Assembly (NCBI GenBank): GCA_002791545.1
Contig: PFXG01000068.1
Span: forward strand, 31,189-95,188
Direction: 5' to 3'
Length of the DNA stretch: 64,000 bases
Source of the DNA: Zetaproteobacteria bacterium CG_4_9_14_3_um_filter_49_83
GTDB lineage: Bacteria > Pseudomonadota > Zetaproteobacteria > Mariprofundales > Mariprofundaceae
In this document: one piece after another, positions 36,638 to 48,591 of the stretch
Numbering within the stretch: position 1 is the first letter of the stretch
Layout: the number at the start of each line of letters is the position of its first letter
Notes under the pieces: generated by a model
What the model was told of the DNA's origin: nothing
Databases searched by the model: none
Seen by the model: the letters and a program-made list of their open reading frames with translations, nothing else
Position numbers and translations under genes: made by a program

Positions 36638-36804
36638 GCATCCTCCCCCAAGACGTTAATCGGAAAACTAAACTGTATGCTTTCTTTTGAATCATACAAA
36701 CATCTGCTGCAACAGGCATTTCTGATAATTCGGCGCTTTTCCTCGACATCTCCCGATTCTGGCGAAATAGCGCTGACAAGCATGCTGCTCATGCGCTGGC
36801 TCAT
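36631..36804 (-). CDS. Small 57-residue protein coupled to the methyltransferase
   Basis: The ATG overlaps the methyltransferase stop by four bases (ATGA), and the stop overlaps the DUF6978-like start by seven. The product has MSQRMSSMLVSAISPESGD, then RRIIRNACCSRCLYDSKE with three close cysteines, and ends GEDAC. No stop interrupts it, and the overlaps on both sides argue for a real gene or at least a translational bridge. No family is recognised. The Cys cluster could bind a metal. Confidence 0.55.
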   Translation of the reverse strand: MSQRMSSMLVSAISPESGDVEEKRRIIRNACCSRCLYDSKESIQFSFPINVLGEDAC

Positions 36805-39587
36805 GTCTTCTTCCCTGTTGCTTTTTTCGCGGGTTTGGCGGTTGCCGCTGCCATTTTGGTGTACAGCTCAAACAGTTTTTCAAGGCGTTCGGTGTCGTTT
36901 TTGAAGCGGCGGCCGATGTAGATGCGTTCCAGCACCTCATCGTTGCGCTCGTGGGCGTGGCGCAGATTCTCCGGCATCTTTTTCGGATCGTAGAGTTCGG
37001 CGATGGTGGCCGGGAAATGGGCCTCGCGGGCCAGCAGGATATCCTCGGCGCAAGCGGTCAGATCGGCCTTGTTTTTCTCGGTCAGCATCGGTACGGGGAA
37101 GGTGTTCCAGCCGAGGGTATTGGAATAGCGAAAATCGGTTTTCAGCTTGCCGCAGACGGTGCCGATCCAGACCAGATGCAGGCGCGACGCAATCAGCGCC
37201 ATGTTCCATAGCGGGGCGTCATAGAGGGCGAAGGCGAGATTGCTAACCGCACAACGATTGTCAAGAAGGCCAACAGGAAGGTATTCACGCCCCTCAGAAG
37301 AGACTCCCGGCAATATAAGCGTATGCGACGTTCCTGCGTACATCTCCCTGAATTGATGCGCGCGCGAAGCCATTTCCCTCGTACCGGCATCTTTGCTGTC
37401 TAGCCGCATAGCTCGAACACCATCAATGCGAGTTCGGATTGACCCAATCTCTAAAGCACGACCAAGACGCTCATCTGGTATCCAAAGACAATAGCGTACA
37501 AGGCCTCTGATAAACTCTGCCGAACCATATATGCGTCTAACAAACGTATCGTTGTCGGGCGCATCCAGTCCGAGGTTGGCAACTTCAGTTGCCGACATGA
37601 GGAGATTGCCGCCATCGATGGGCATATTTCCAAATGACATATCGTGCAAGCCCGCGATGCTATTTCGCTGACTTGTTACAATGACGTTCTCTCCAGTAGT
37701 GAGATAAGGCGTGATGTTGGGAACCTCTCGAACAGTGGTTTCGCCATCGCGATTCAAGTCGTAAAGCCGTCGTTTTTTGTTGGCCTGTGTTGAAAGACCG
37801 ACGATGGCAACCGTGACGCCTGCATTATGCGCAGCCAGATTGGCCCACTTGAATGAAGTGTGCGCGAAGCAAATGAATGAGCCCAACTCGAAAATTTTCG
37901 GCCATAAAATCGGTACGATGCGCCCTTGGCAAACTGAGTTCGTACTTACGAAAGCCGATTCTGTTTTTGTTGACTGTGCATAGGCCGCAGCCTTCATGAA
38001 CCAACCACCAACGTAGTCAATCTGCTTCGATGAGATGCCGTAAGGTTCAAAAACTGCGGCCAAATCGGCTTTCTGTTCTTTGGCTTGTGTCTGGCTACCC
38101 TTGTACGGCGGATTACCGCAGATATATGTCTCGCCGCCCTGGTTGTCGAAATCGATTTCCGGCTGATCGAGAGGCGTATGAAACAGATCATCCGAATGGG
38201 TTTTTGCACTGCTTGTGGTTGGAGGGCACACCTCAAACCAGTCGATGCGCAGGGCGTTGCCTTGCCGGATTTGCCCCGTGTTTTTCAGCGGCAGCATCAG
38301 CGCCTTGGCCTCCTTCTGGCCGATCAGGCGCACATCGCACTGGAACTCGGCAATGAGGAGCGACAGCCGCGCCACCTCGGCGGCGAAATCCTTCAGCTCG
38401 ATGCCGTAGAAATTCTCCAGCCTGATCCACGAACGCTGCACCGGCTCGCCGCGCCGGCGAACGATCTCGGCCTCGATCTCGCGCAGCCTGATGTAGGCGA
38501 TCACCAGAAAGTTGCCCGAGCCGCAGGCGGGATCGAACACGCGGATTTTAGAGATGCGCTTGCGCAGATTCAGCAGCTTGCGGCCATTATCGCCGGCCTG
38601 CTCAAGCTGCTCGCGCAGCTCATCGAGAAACAGCGGACCAAGCACCTTCAGGATGTTCGGCACGGAAGTGTAGTGCATGCCGAGCGCGCCGCGCTCCTCA
38701 TCGTCGGCCACGGCCTGAATCATCGAGCCGAAGATATCGGGATTGATCTCTTTCCAGTCCAGCCTGCCGGCATGCAGCAGGTAGGAGCGGGCAATGCGGC
38801 TGAACCTCGGAATATCCCTGCAGCCGGCAAACAGGCCGCCATTCACCCATGGGAATGTGCAGGCCCAGCGCGGAAGATGGGCTGCCTCGCGCTCTTCGGG
38901 CCTGATATCCATGGCCCTGAACAGCTCGCCCAGCACATGCTGCGTGTTCTCCGAGCGGCTATCGCTCATCTGCTCGATGGTGTTGGTGAAGAGATCATCG
39001 CCATGGAAGATGTCGGTATCCTCGGCGAAGAAGCAGAAGATCAGGCGGGTCATGAACTGATTCATGTCGTGGCGTCGCGACTCGGTCGCCCAATCAGGGT
39101 TGTCTTTCAATAGCTCGACGTAGAGACGATTCAGGCGGCCGGTCGCCTTGATGTCGATGGCGTTATTACGAATTTCCTTAACAGTGCTAATACCGGCAAG
39201 AGAGAGGAAGAACCCGAAGTGATCCGGGAAATGAGGATATGCACATACCACTGTTTCCCCGGAGGTCAAATCCTCTGACTCAATAGTAATGCCATCAGTG
39301 GCCAATATATATTTTGCTTTTGCTTTGGTTGTTGCAGGGCTGGTTTTAAGTTTGTCGAGGATTTCAGTAACTCGACCCTCTTCACAAACCGCGATATGGA
39401 TGTTGCTGCGCTGCAACACACCGCCCTCAACATCGGAGACGTTGGAAGAACTCTTTTTGCTTTTAAGACGCCTAATCGTCGTCGCCTTATTTCCGAATGC
39501 CTCAAGAAACGCAAACGGAAACTCCTCAGGATCAAAATCCTGTTCAGCTAATTGCGATATTGCCTCTTCGATTTCAACAGCGTTCAC
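36801..39587 (-). CDS. MmeI-like adenine-specific DNA methyltransferase, nuclease motif absent
   Basis: A 928-residue protein with the MmeI-type layout: N-terminal domain (1-150), helical connector (160-330), gamma-class N6-adenine methylase with motif I FDPACGSGNFL (about 351) and catalytic NPPY (about 490), target-recognition region (about 600-830), and a C-terminal helical cap. Type IIG members such as MmeI carry a D-x(n)-E-x-K nuclease at the N-terminus. I see none here; instead there is a KATTIRRLKSKK basic patch. It is therefore probably a modification-only subunit needing a separate restriction helicase or nuclease, as found downstream. It starts with GTG, with GGAGG five bases upstream. 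Some codons in 37.0-39.1 kb are GC-richer than the flanks, which suggests transfer. Confidence 0.88.
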   Translation of the reverse strand: MNAVEIEEAISQLAEQDFDPEEFPFAFLEAFGNKATTIRRLKSKKSSSNVSDVEGGVLQRSNIHIAVCEEGRVTEILDKLKTSPATTKAKAKYILATDGITIESEDLTSGETVVCAYPHFPDHFGFFLSLAGISTVKEIRNNAIDIKATGRLNRLYVELLKDNPDWATESRRHDMNQFMTRLIFCFFAEDTDIFHGDDLFTNTIEQMSDSRSENTQHVLGELFRAMDIRPEEREAAHLPRWACTFPWVNGGLFAGCRDIPRFSRIARSYLLHAGRLDWKEINPDIFGSMIQAVADDEERGALGMHYTSVPNILKVLGPLFLDELREQLEQAGDNGRKLLNLRKRISKIRVFDPACGSGNFLVIAYIRLREIEAEIVRRRGEPVQRSWIRLENFYGIELKDFAAEVARLSLLIAEFQCDVRLIGQKEAKALMLPLKNTGQIRQGNALRIDWFEVCPPTTSSAKTHSDDLFHTPLDQPEIDFDNQGGETYICGNPPYKGSQTQAKEQKADLAAVFEPYGISSKQIDYVGGWFMKAAAYAQSTKTESAFVSTNSVCQGRIVPILWPKIFELGSFICFAHTSFKWANLAAHNAGVTVAIVGLSTQANKKRRLYDLNRDGETTVREVPNITPYLTTGENVIVTSQRNSIAGLHDMSFGNMPIDGGNLLMSATEVANLGLDAPDNDTFVRRIYGSAEFIRGLVRYCLWIPDERLGRALEIGSIRTRIDGVRAMRLDSKDAGTREMASRAHQFREMYAGTSHTLILPGVSSEGREYLPVGLLDNRCAVSNLAFALYDAPLWNMALIASRLHLVWIGTVCGKLKTDFRYSNTLGWNTFPVPMLTEKNKADLTACAEDILLAREAHFPATIAELYDPKKMPENLRHAHERNDEVLERIYIGRRFKNDTERLEKLFELYTKMAAATAKPAKKATGKKT

Positions 39588-40015
39588 ATAGCCTCCAAAC
39601 CCAAGCGGAGAGTAGTCAAATATCGCAACTAATCAATTTTCCTGCCGTGACGTTGAAGAAAAAAGAGGCCGCTATGCAGCCTCATCCAGCTCCTGCTGAA
39701 GCTTATTTATTTAAACAGCTCTTCTTCATAGAGAGCCTCGCAGATTAATTCATGAACCGCCGTTGCAACGAGGTTACTCAAATTCGGCTGGCCATCGGAG
39801 GCAGTTCATTTTCGTGTAATAACACCTCGCGATCAGACGCCAGTGCTGAACTTGGCTTGATTATTTGACATAAAAAACATGCTGCTCTGGCTGTCTGCAG
39901 TTGGCCGAACCACGCCAATCAACAACCAAGCAGCACTAAGCCGTTTTCAACATTTCAGATACTTCCCAGTTACTGCTTATTGCCATGAGTGTCCCGCCAG
40001 TGCCCCCACCGAAAA
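39588..40015. other. Intergenic stretch upstream of the methyltransferase with a small remnant
   Basis: No full gene is seen. On the minus strand 39707-39778 reads SNLVATAVHELICEALYEEE and LFK-stop; one frame over it continues as KLQQELDEAA-stop (to about 39674). Together these look like the frameshifted end of a short gene. A plus-strand frame at 39879-40088 runs into the tRNA and is not credible. Confidence 0.4.
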
Positions 40016-40050
40016 AGAAAAAGGGCCCCTGATTTCTCAGAAGCCCTTAT
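40016..40050 (-). terminator. Intrinsic terminator of tRNA-Gln
   Basis: On the minus strand the 12-pair stem AAGGGCTTCTGA / TCAGGGGCCCTT (two G-T pairs), with a GAAA tetraloop, is followed by TTTTTCTTTTTC. Confidence 0.88.
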
Positions 40051-40055
40051 TTTAT

Positions 40056-40129
40056 TGGCTGGGAGACAAGGATTCGAACCTTGATTGACGGAGTCAGAGT
40101 CCGCTGTCCTGCCGTTAGACGATCTCCCA
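40056..40129 (-). tRNA. tRNA-Gln (CTG)
   Basis: A 74-base cloverleaf with acceptor stem TGGGAGA/TCTCCCA, encoded CCA, anticodon stem GCGGA/TCCGT around CTCTGAC with anticodon CTG, and T-arm CAAGGTTCGAATCCTTG. It borders the defence island, but no duplicated 3' end or integrase marks an integration. Confidence 0.95.
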
Positions 40130-40224
40130 TCGGAGGGCGCAACATAATAACCCGAAGGCTGTTCGTCAATGCCGATTGTGTTTTCTGTACAAAACAGGAG
40201 CAAAAAAGGCTCATGTGAAAAACT

Positions 40225-42816
<2,592 letters not shown>

Positions 42817-42820
<4 letters not shown>

Positions 42821-43068
42821 GCCGAATCTCCATTCAGATAAGTTCTAAGTTCTTCCCGGTCGATACGATGTTTCATAATCACAGCGGCATCGTTCAACAG
42901 CACGGGTACATCCATGCCATATAACGCTGCCAGACGGATATCCTGATCAACATCGACAATCTCAAGGCTACATAATCCTTGCTCAACCAGTTCGTCAACT
43001 TCCCTGACAGCCTCATCACAAAGACAACAGGCTTTTCGGCTCATCAGGGTCAACACCGGAGCTATCAT
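42817..43068 (-). CDS. Glutaredoxin-like (DUF836) protein
   Basis: An 83-residue cytoplasmic protein. The N-terminal strand TLMSRKACCLCDEAV carries CxxC-type cysteines (CCLC), VDVDQDIRLAALYGMDVPVLL includes the cis-Pro loop, and the fold length fits DUF836. Probable small thiol reductase. It overlaps both neighbours by four bases. Confidence 0.85.
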
Positions 43069-44453
43069 TTACGCTTTATCTGACGAATAATACGGAAAGT
43101 CTTGTTGCCATGACGATCCATCAGCACGCGTAATGCTTCATCTTCTTCCAGCGCTTCCATCACCTGACGCAAATCATTCAATGAATCGACGTCCGTATTG
43201 TTCGCTTTATAAATCACATCACCGGGCTGAATATCCGCTTGTGCGGCTGGTGAACCGGGCAAAACTCGTTCAACAACCAACCCATGATCAACATGAATTT
43301 GTAACACAGGCACATCCGAATCTTTCAATGGACGCAGTAATAATCCCAGCTGGGCTCCGCCTTTTTGAGGCTCATGCGCTGCGGCTTCTTCTTTTTCCAT
43401 GGCATCCACGGTAACCGCAATCACTCTTTCCTTACCCTCTCGGATTACCGTCACTTTCACATGATCTCCGGGATGATGACGGGCAACACGAATAGGTAAA
43501 TCGTGCGATGATTTAATCTTTTCGCCATCAAGTGCCACGATAACATCTCCGGCCTCAATGCCGGCTTTTTCAGCCGCTGAACCGGATGAAACCTGTGCCA
43601 CTAAAGTGCCGGTTTTATCGGGTAAATTGAGGGCTTTGCGGGTTTCTTCATCCACATCACGAATCTGTACACCCAGCATGGCGCGTTCAACAAAGCCGTT
43701 TTCCTGAAGTTCCTTGATCACCGATTTAGCCAGATTGATCGGAATTGCAAAACCGATGCCGTTACTACCGCCACTGCGGGTATAAATCGCCGTATTGATA
43801 CCGACGACTTCGCCGCGCACATTAAACAGCGGCCCACCGGAGTTGCCCGGATTAATCGCCGCATCTGTCTGAATGAAATCATCATAGGGTCCTGAGCCAA
43901 TGACACGACCCAGTGCAGAGACAATCCCTGCAGTCACTGTCTGCTCCAGACCAAAGGGATTTCCGATAGCCACAACCCAGTCACCGACACGTAAATCATC
44001 TGAATTAGCCAGTTTTACAGGACGAAGATTTTCAGCATCGATTTTCAGCACCGCCACATCCAGCTTTGAATCGATTCCGATCAGTTTAGCCTCAAACTCT
44101 TCACCTTCGCTGTTTTTAACAACAATTTTATCGGCACCGTCGACAACATGGCTATTGGTAATAACAAAACCTTCACGCGATAAAATGAAGCCGGTTCCCA
44201 GTGCGTGTGACTCCTGCTGTTGCTGTGGTAAGCGATCCATAAACTCTTTAAAGAATTCGTCGAATGGCGGATAGGCAAATGGCATCTGCTGTTGCATCGG
44301 CCCATTTGCTCGTAACACTTTTGTTGTACTGATATTCACTACAGATTGTCTTTGCTGTTCAGCAAGATCGGCAAAGCTATCGGGCAACGCAAAAGCTGCC
44401 GAAGAAACTATTAACGCAAGAAACGCTCCAAGCCAGAAACAAATATGTCGCAC
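43065..44453 (-). CDS. Do-family (DegP/DegQ/MucD) periplasmic serine protease
   Basis: A 462-residue protein with a signal peptide (about 1-22, ending AAFA-LP). The trypsin-like domain has His in VITNSHVVDGAD, Asp in KLDVAVLKI and Ser in NPGNSGGPLF. Two PDZ domains follow (about 255-345: LGVQIRDVD, AGIEAGDVIVALDG; and 365-455: VLPGSPAAQADIQPGDVIYKANN). It is a quality-control protease and chaperone for envelope proteins. Length and missing Q-linker fit the MucD/DegQ type rather than DegP. Promoter control cannot be judged. Confidence 0.93.
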   Translation of the reverse strand: MRHICFWLGAFLALIVSSAAFALPDSFADLAEQQRQSVVNISTTKVLRANGPMQQQMPFAYPPFDEFFKEFMDRLPQQQQESHALGTGFILSREGFVITNSHVVDGADKIVVKNSEGEEFEAKLIGIDSKLDVAVLKIDAENLRPVKLANSDDLRVGDWVVAIGNPFGLEQTVTAGIVSALGRVIGSGPYDDFIQTDAAINPGNSGGPLFNVRGEVVGINTAIYTRSGGSNGIGFAIPINLAKSVIKELQENGFVERAMLGVQIRDVDEETRKALNLPDKTGTLVAQVSSGSAAEKAGIEAGDVIVALDGEKIKSSHDLPIRVARHHPGDHVKVTVIREGKERVIAVTVDAMEKEEAAAHEPQKGGAQLGLLLRPLKDSDVPVLQIHVDHGLVVERVLPGSPAAQADIQPGDVIYKANNTDVDSLNDLRQVMEALEEDEALRVLMDRHGNKTFRIIRQIKRK

Positions 44454-44580
44454 GTATCAAACCTCCATATGTTATCGCTATTTATTTTCGCGTTTCAGTC
44501 TGAACTGAAAGCCTTTGAGGAACAGAGTTCGAAGCGTATTTTGGAAACGGCTTATGAAAGAAACATGAAAATATCCTTTC

Positions 44581-44886
44581 TTAATCCGTATTTCGTTTCT
44601 CCCTTTTAGCTCTGATTCTGTCTTTTTTATCGTCCGCTGCATGAGCATTGCGTGGCTTACCCGGCAAGGATCGATAGATCTCCACGCGGTCATGATCCTG
44701 CAGTTCACTGTCCAGCTTCACCAGCTTGGCGAACACACCCACTTTATTCACCGTCAGATCAATATCCGGAAATTGTTCCAGTACTTTACTCGCCGCAATA
44801 GCTTGCTCAACGGTGGTATTTTCGGGCATTTCTAATATTTCCAGGAACTGTTCTTGCGGCAGAGCGTAACATACACTGATATTCAT
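44581..44886 (-). CDS. rnfH: RnfH-family protein
   Basis: A 101-residue protein of the UPF0125/RnfH family with a ubiquitin-like beta-grasp. It begins with ISVCYALPQEQFLEILEMPENTTVEQAI and continues with KVGVFAKLVKLDSELQDHDRVEIYRSL, ending in a basic Lys/Arg tail. The role is unknown; the name comes from rnf-linked relatives. It overlaps ratA by four bases, the usual ratA-rnfH pair. Confidence 0.92.
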   Translation of the reverse strand: MNISVCYALPQEQFLEILEMPENTTVEQAIAASKVLEQFPDIDLTVNKVGVFAKLVKLDSELQDHDRVEIYRSLPGKPRNAHAADDKKDRIRAKREKRNTD

Positions 44887-45317
44887 GAGCGGCTGGCCGC
44901 GATGGCACGTTGCTCAAAACTATGCACCATCGATTTACATGCGCCGGAGAATATCGGGCTGGCCACCAGATCCAGCATCATCGATTTGAATTCAAACTCA
45001 ATAGAAAAATGTACGCGGCATGATTGTTCACTGACTTCCTCAAAGGTCCAGAGACTTTCGAGAAACTTGAAGGGCCCATCAAGCAGACGAATTTCAATCA
45101 GCTTCTCAGGGATATATCGGTCGGTTGTTCTGAAGGCGTGTTTCATACCGGCCAGATCCGCCACCAGTTCTGCACTGAATTCATTACCTTGCCTGTCGAG
45201 AACACGCGCCTGATCCACCCAGGGCAGAAAATCAGGATACGCTTCCACATCTATCACCACATCAAACATATTGCGAACCGGACATGGAAGAATTCGACTC
45301 TCTTCAAAACAATGCAT
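44883..45317 (-). CDS. ratA: RatA / COQ10-like START-fold protein
   Basis: A 144-residue SRPBCC (polyketide cyclase/START) protein with DVVIDVEAYPDFLPWV near the start and a closing amphipathic helix (ACKSMVHSFEQRA). Members include E. coli RatA, reported to block 70S ribosome assembly, and COQ10, which binds quinones; either function is open here. It overlaps rnfH and stands two bases behind der. Confidence 0.9.
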   Translation of the reverse strand: MHCFEESRILPCPVRNMFDVVIDVEAYPDFLPWVDQARVLDRQGNEFSAELVADLAGMKHAFRTTDRYIPEKLIEIRLLDGPFKFLESLWTFEEVSEQSCRVHFSIEFEFKSMMLDLVASPIFSGACKSMVHSFEQRAIAASRS

Positions 45318-45319
45318 AA

Positions 45320-46714
45320 TCAGGAATGCCGTTTACTACGCCTGTCTTTGTCAGCTTTCGGATGGCTACGTGGTTGACCCTCTGCATACGGATTTTCACT
45401 GGCCGAAAAAATAAACCGCACAGGTACACCGGGGATCTTGAAATTCTGACAGAAATCCTGTTTAAGATAGCGCAAATAGGATTCTTTGATAGCTGCCGGG
45501 CGATTGCAGAACACTTTAATCGTCGGTGGACAGGTTGCCACCTGTGAGGCGTATTTCATACGAACCGAAGCACCACCCTGACTCGGAGCATATTGCTTTT
45601 CCTGCACAGCTTCCAGCCAACGATTTAATACACCGGTACTGACTTCAAAAGCATTACGCCTTGAAGCTTCAACCGCCTTTTTGAGTAAAGCTTTTGTGCC
45701 TTTCTTGTATTTAGCGGAAATGCGGAACACCTGCACACTTTTAAGTCCGCGCATGCGAAAATGCAGTCGCTCCTGATAATAGGCCCATGCTTCATCATCC
45801 AGCTGATCGATTTTATTGACTGCAACGATCAAGGCACAACCCTCTTCCTCAGCCAGATGCATCAACCGCAAATCCTGCTCAACAATACCCTCGGAACCAT
45901 CAAGTACCATCACGGCAGCCTGTGCTCGGCGAAATGCCTGCACTGCCTTCACACGAGCGACAAACTCAATCACATCAGCAATACGTCCGTGCTTACGCTG
46001 ACCGGCGGTATCCACCAGGCGAACAGTTTTATCACCCCAGGCAATTTCAATATCTATCGCATCGCGCGTGGTACCGGCAATGGGACTTACCACCATACGA
46101 TCCACACCGGCCCAGGCGTTAATCAGCGTCGATTTACCGACATTCGGGCGCCCGATAACGGTGATACTGGCCAGCACATCCTGAACACTTTCATCCTGAG
46201 CTTTGTCGCCAGATTTTACTGCGTCGATTTTCTCAGCCACCAGACTGGCCAGTGACTTGATGCCGGAACCGTGAGCCGCCGAAACTGCAACCGGTTCACC
46301 CAAGCCAAGCGAAAAGAAGTCCAGCGCCACGTTGGAGTTTTCAGCTTTGTTAACCACCAGCAGCGTCGGTATTTCCTGCCGTCTCAGCTTATCAGCAATA
46401 TTCAGATCGACCGGCGTATTGCCCACCTGCCCATCCACCACAAACAGAACAAGATCAGCAACCACCAGAGCGGCTTCAACCTGAGCGTCAATAGCATGTT
46501 GCATCGAACCATGTTGCGTTTCACCGATACCACCGGTATCCACCATAATGACTTGCCGATGGGCCAGGGTGCAATGACTTTCCAGACGATCAACAGTGAC
46601 GCCGGGACGGTCGCCAACAATCGCCTTACGTTGTCCGATCAAACGGTTGAATAATGTAGATTTACCAACATTCGGGCGACCCACAATTGCAATGATAGGG
46701 AGTAGTTTAGCCAT
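45320..46714 (-). CDS. der: Ribosome-assembly GTPase Der (EngA)
   Basis: A 464-residue protein with two tandem GTPase domains (GRPNVGKST at about 10 and 183; NKAEN and NKID specificity motifs; DTGG and DTAGQ) and a C-terminal KH-like domain (about 355-445, VRFIFSASENPY). It acts in 50S subunit maturation. The ATG at 46714 shares one base with the bamB stop; longer in-frame versions would only overlap bamB. A basic His/Lys-rich tail is normal. Confidence 0.96.
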   Translation of the reverse strand: MAKLLPIIAIVGRPNVGKSTLFNRLIGQRKAIVGDRPGVTVDRLESHCTLAHRQVIMVDTGGIGETQHGSMQHAIDAQVEAALVVADLVLFVVDGQVGNTPVDLNIADKLRRQEIPTLLVVNKAENSNVALDFFSLGLGEPVAVSAAHGSGIKSLASLVAEKIDAVKSGDKAQDESVQDVLASITVIGRPNVGKSTLINAWAGVDRMVVSPIAGTTRDAIDIEIAWGDKTVRLVDTAGQRKHGRIADVIEFVARVKAVQAFRRAQAAVMVLDGSEGIVEQDLRLMHLAEEEGCALIVAVNKIDQLDDEAWAYYQERLHFRMRGLKSVQVFRISAKYKKGTKALLKKAVEASRRNAFEVSTGVLNRWLEAVQEKQYAPSQGGASVRMKYASQVATCPPTIKVFCNRPAAIKESYLRYLKQDFCQNFKIPGVPVRFIFSASENPYAEGQPRSHPKADKDRRSKRHS

Positions 46715-47910
46715 TATTGCAACACGTACAGGGCACCAAGATTGGTGCGTACCAGAACGCCTCCTGCGCTTGCAACCGGCGAGTGGGTAATTTCTCCGCC
46801 AGCCTGCCAAGTGCCGGTAAGTTTACCGGCACGATCTACACGATACACAAGCCCGTGATTATCGCCGAACCAGTAGGCATCAGCAAAATAAGCAGGTCCG
46901 ACCAATTCACCTTTCGACAATATAAGCTCCCAGGCTAATTTACCACTGTCAACATCCAGCGCCTGAACACGTCCCTGTGCATCAGCAACAATCATTATAT
47001 TCCCATCAACAAAAGGGGTGGAGCGAAGTGATAATTCACGCGAAAACAATAGTCTTCCATCATTGGCATCAAGCATCACGATATTACCCTGATAAAATGA
47101 AAACATGACAGCGTTAGTTGCACTATCATTACCCCAGGCGATGCTCTTGAGCATCAACGGATCGGCCAAAGGCGCTTTAATTTCACTTAGTACTGCAGCA
47201 TCACTGCTTAACAGAATCTGTTTACGCCACAATACGTCGCCCGTTGCAGCGGATAAGGCAAATGCATCACCGTTGTTAAACACCGTGAACACCTTATCTC
47301 CCTGCACCAGAGGAGATGGGGTCAGATATAAGCCCAGACCACCAGCGGATGCCGTAAAACTCCATTGTTTCTTGCCATCGGCAGAAACCCGGTAGATTCG
47401 GTTATCCAGTGTTTGCACCAGCACATCGTCTCCGATGACCACCGGCACACTGGTTAACGGCCCGGAGAGATTAAATGACCAGACCAACTCACCGCTTTCA
47501 GGCCTGATTCCATACAGATAACCACCACTATCGCCCAGTACAGCCAGGCCACCCGGAAGAATGACAGCACCTGAATCACTGCTATTACGCAGCGGTGTGC
47601 GTGAAATTTCTTTACACGATGCATTGTAAACATGTGCTCTGGCATCATGTCCACCGACTACGATTAACGCATCCTGACCGACTGAGAAACCCGGCGTGCT
47701 GAAACCGAATGCATCAGCAGGTTTACGATTATCCAGATCAACCGAACAATGTTGCTCAATTCCCTGCTTGCTCAACGCAGTTGCCGGGCCTTCAGATGCC
47801 GCATCTGAATGCAGCCATGAGCAGCCCGAAAGAGTCAACAATGCCGACGCCAGACATAGCAACGGATAAGCACGGGGTATCGATGTCACTACGCCGGGCG
47901 AGTGTGTCAT
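46714..47910 (-). CDS. bamB: Outer-membrane assembly lipoprotein BamB
   Basis: A 398-residue PQQ-like eight-bladed beta-propeller of the BAM complex. The signal peptide ends in lipobox TLSGCS. Repeated blade motifs such as GYLYGIRPESGELVWSF, YRVSADGKKQWSF, FALSAATGDVLWRK and VQALDVDSGKLAWEL are visible. The ATG at 47910 was chosen over a GTG two codons earlier. It lies six bases after the yfgM stop and overlaps der by one base. Confidence 0.93.
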   Translation of the reverse strand: MTHSPGVVTSIPRAYPLLCLASALLTLSGCSWLHSDAASEGPATALSKQGIEQHCSVDLDNRKPADAFGFSTPGFSVGQDALIVVGGHDARAHVYNASCKEISRTPLRNSSDSGAVILPGGLAVLGDSGGYLYGIRPESGELVWSFNLSGPLTSVPVVIGDDVLVQTLDNRIYRVSADGKKQWSFTASAGGLGLYLTPSPLVQGDKVFTVFNNGDAFALSAATGDVLWRKQILLSSDAAVLSEIKAPLADPLMLKSIAWGNDSATNAVMFSFYQGNIVMLDANDGRLLFSRELSLRSTPFVDGNIMIVADAQGRVQALDVDSGKLAWELILSKGELVGPAYFADAYWFGDNHGLVYRVDRAGKLTGTWQAGGEITHSPVASAGGVLVRTNLGALYVLQ

Positions 47911-47916
47911 AATCAC

Positions 47917-48591
47917 TTATTCAACAGCCTCGGATTTAGCCAGCATCGCATCAATTTTTTCTTTCAACAGTGTATCGTTGGATGGCCCTTCGGATGCCTT
48001 CTTGAGATATTCAATCTTTTGCTTACCGTCAGACAAGGTTGACAGCAAATAGTTGCGCAGCTCTTCATATTGCGTACCAACAGGCTCACTTAGCAAAGCC
48101 CTGGCTGTATCGGCCTTGCCATGGGCTATTTGATATTCAGCCAGATCAAGACGGGCCTGCCAGCGCAATTCCTGCTGAATATCCTTCGAATCAATAATTT
48201 GTTGCAGTACCTCGCTTGGGTCACTGGCCAGCACAGAGAGTTGCAGCAACGAAAGGACACGGTAACCGCTACCCGGATAATCTTTTATCACCTGATTAAA
48301 CAAAGCCTGTCGCTTTTCAGTTTCCTGTGCGCCCATGGCCTGTTGATACAGCAACGATGCTGATTCCACCTTGGCTTTTTCATTTTCCTTCCACAAGCTG
48401 ATACCAACCATCACCAGCAAAAAGATGACCACACCGGCAATCAGCTGCTGTTGGTTTTTATGAATCCAGTCAACAAGTTGCGCCGAACGCATATCACGTT
48501 TGAGCTCTTCCATTTCCACAGCAAATGCTGAGTGCTCCGGTTGTTCATCTTTACTCGGAATAGTCGGTTGGTTAGTTTTTTTATTGCTCAC
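47917..48591 (-). CDS. yfgM: YfgM-like TPR membrane protein
   Basis: A 224-residue protein with a cytoplasmic N-terminus, one membrane helix (about 50-68: LIAGVVIFLLVMVGISLW) and a periplasmic TPR-like domain (DUF2133 family). YfgM in E. coli associates with SecYEG and PpiD. GTG start with AAGGTG upstream. It leads the yfgM-bamB-der run; hisS, often upstream, is not here. Confidence 0.88.
   Translation of the reverse strand: MSNKKTNQPTIPSKDEQPEHSAFAVEMEELKRDMRSAQLVDWIHKNQQQLIAGVVIFLLVMVGISLWKENEKAKVESASLLYQQAMGAQETEKRQALFNQVIKDYPGSGYRVLSLLQLSVLASDPSEVLQQIIDSKDIQQELRWQARLDLAEYQIAHGKADTARALLSEPVGTQYEELRNYLLSTLSDGKQKIEYLKKASEGPSNDTLLKEKIDAMLAKSEAVE

Noticed and set aside
39879..40088. Plus-strand 69-residue frame ending GDKDSNLD
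   Set aside because: It reads antisense through tRNA-Gln, a well-known annotation artefact.
26241..40129. Island integrated at tRNA-Gln
   Set aside because: No integrase in the island and no copy of the tRNA 3' end at the far boundary.
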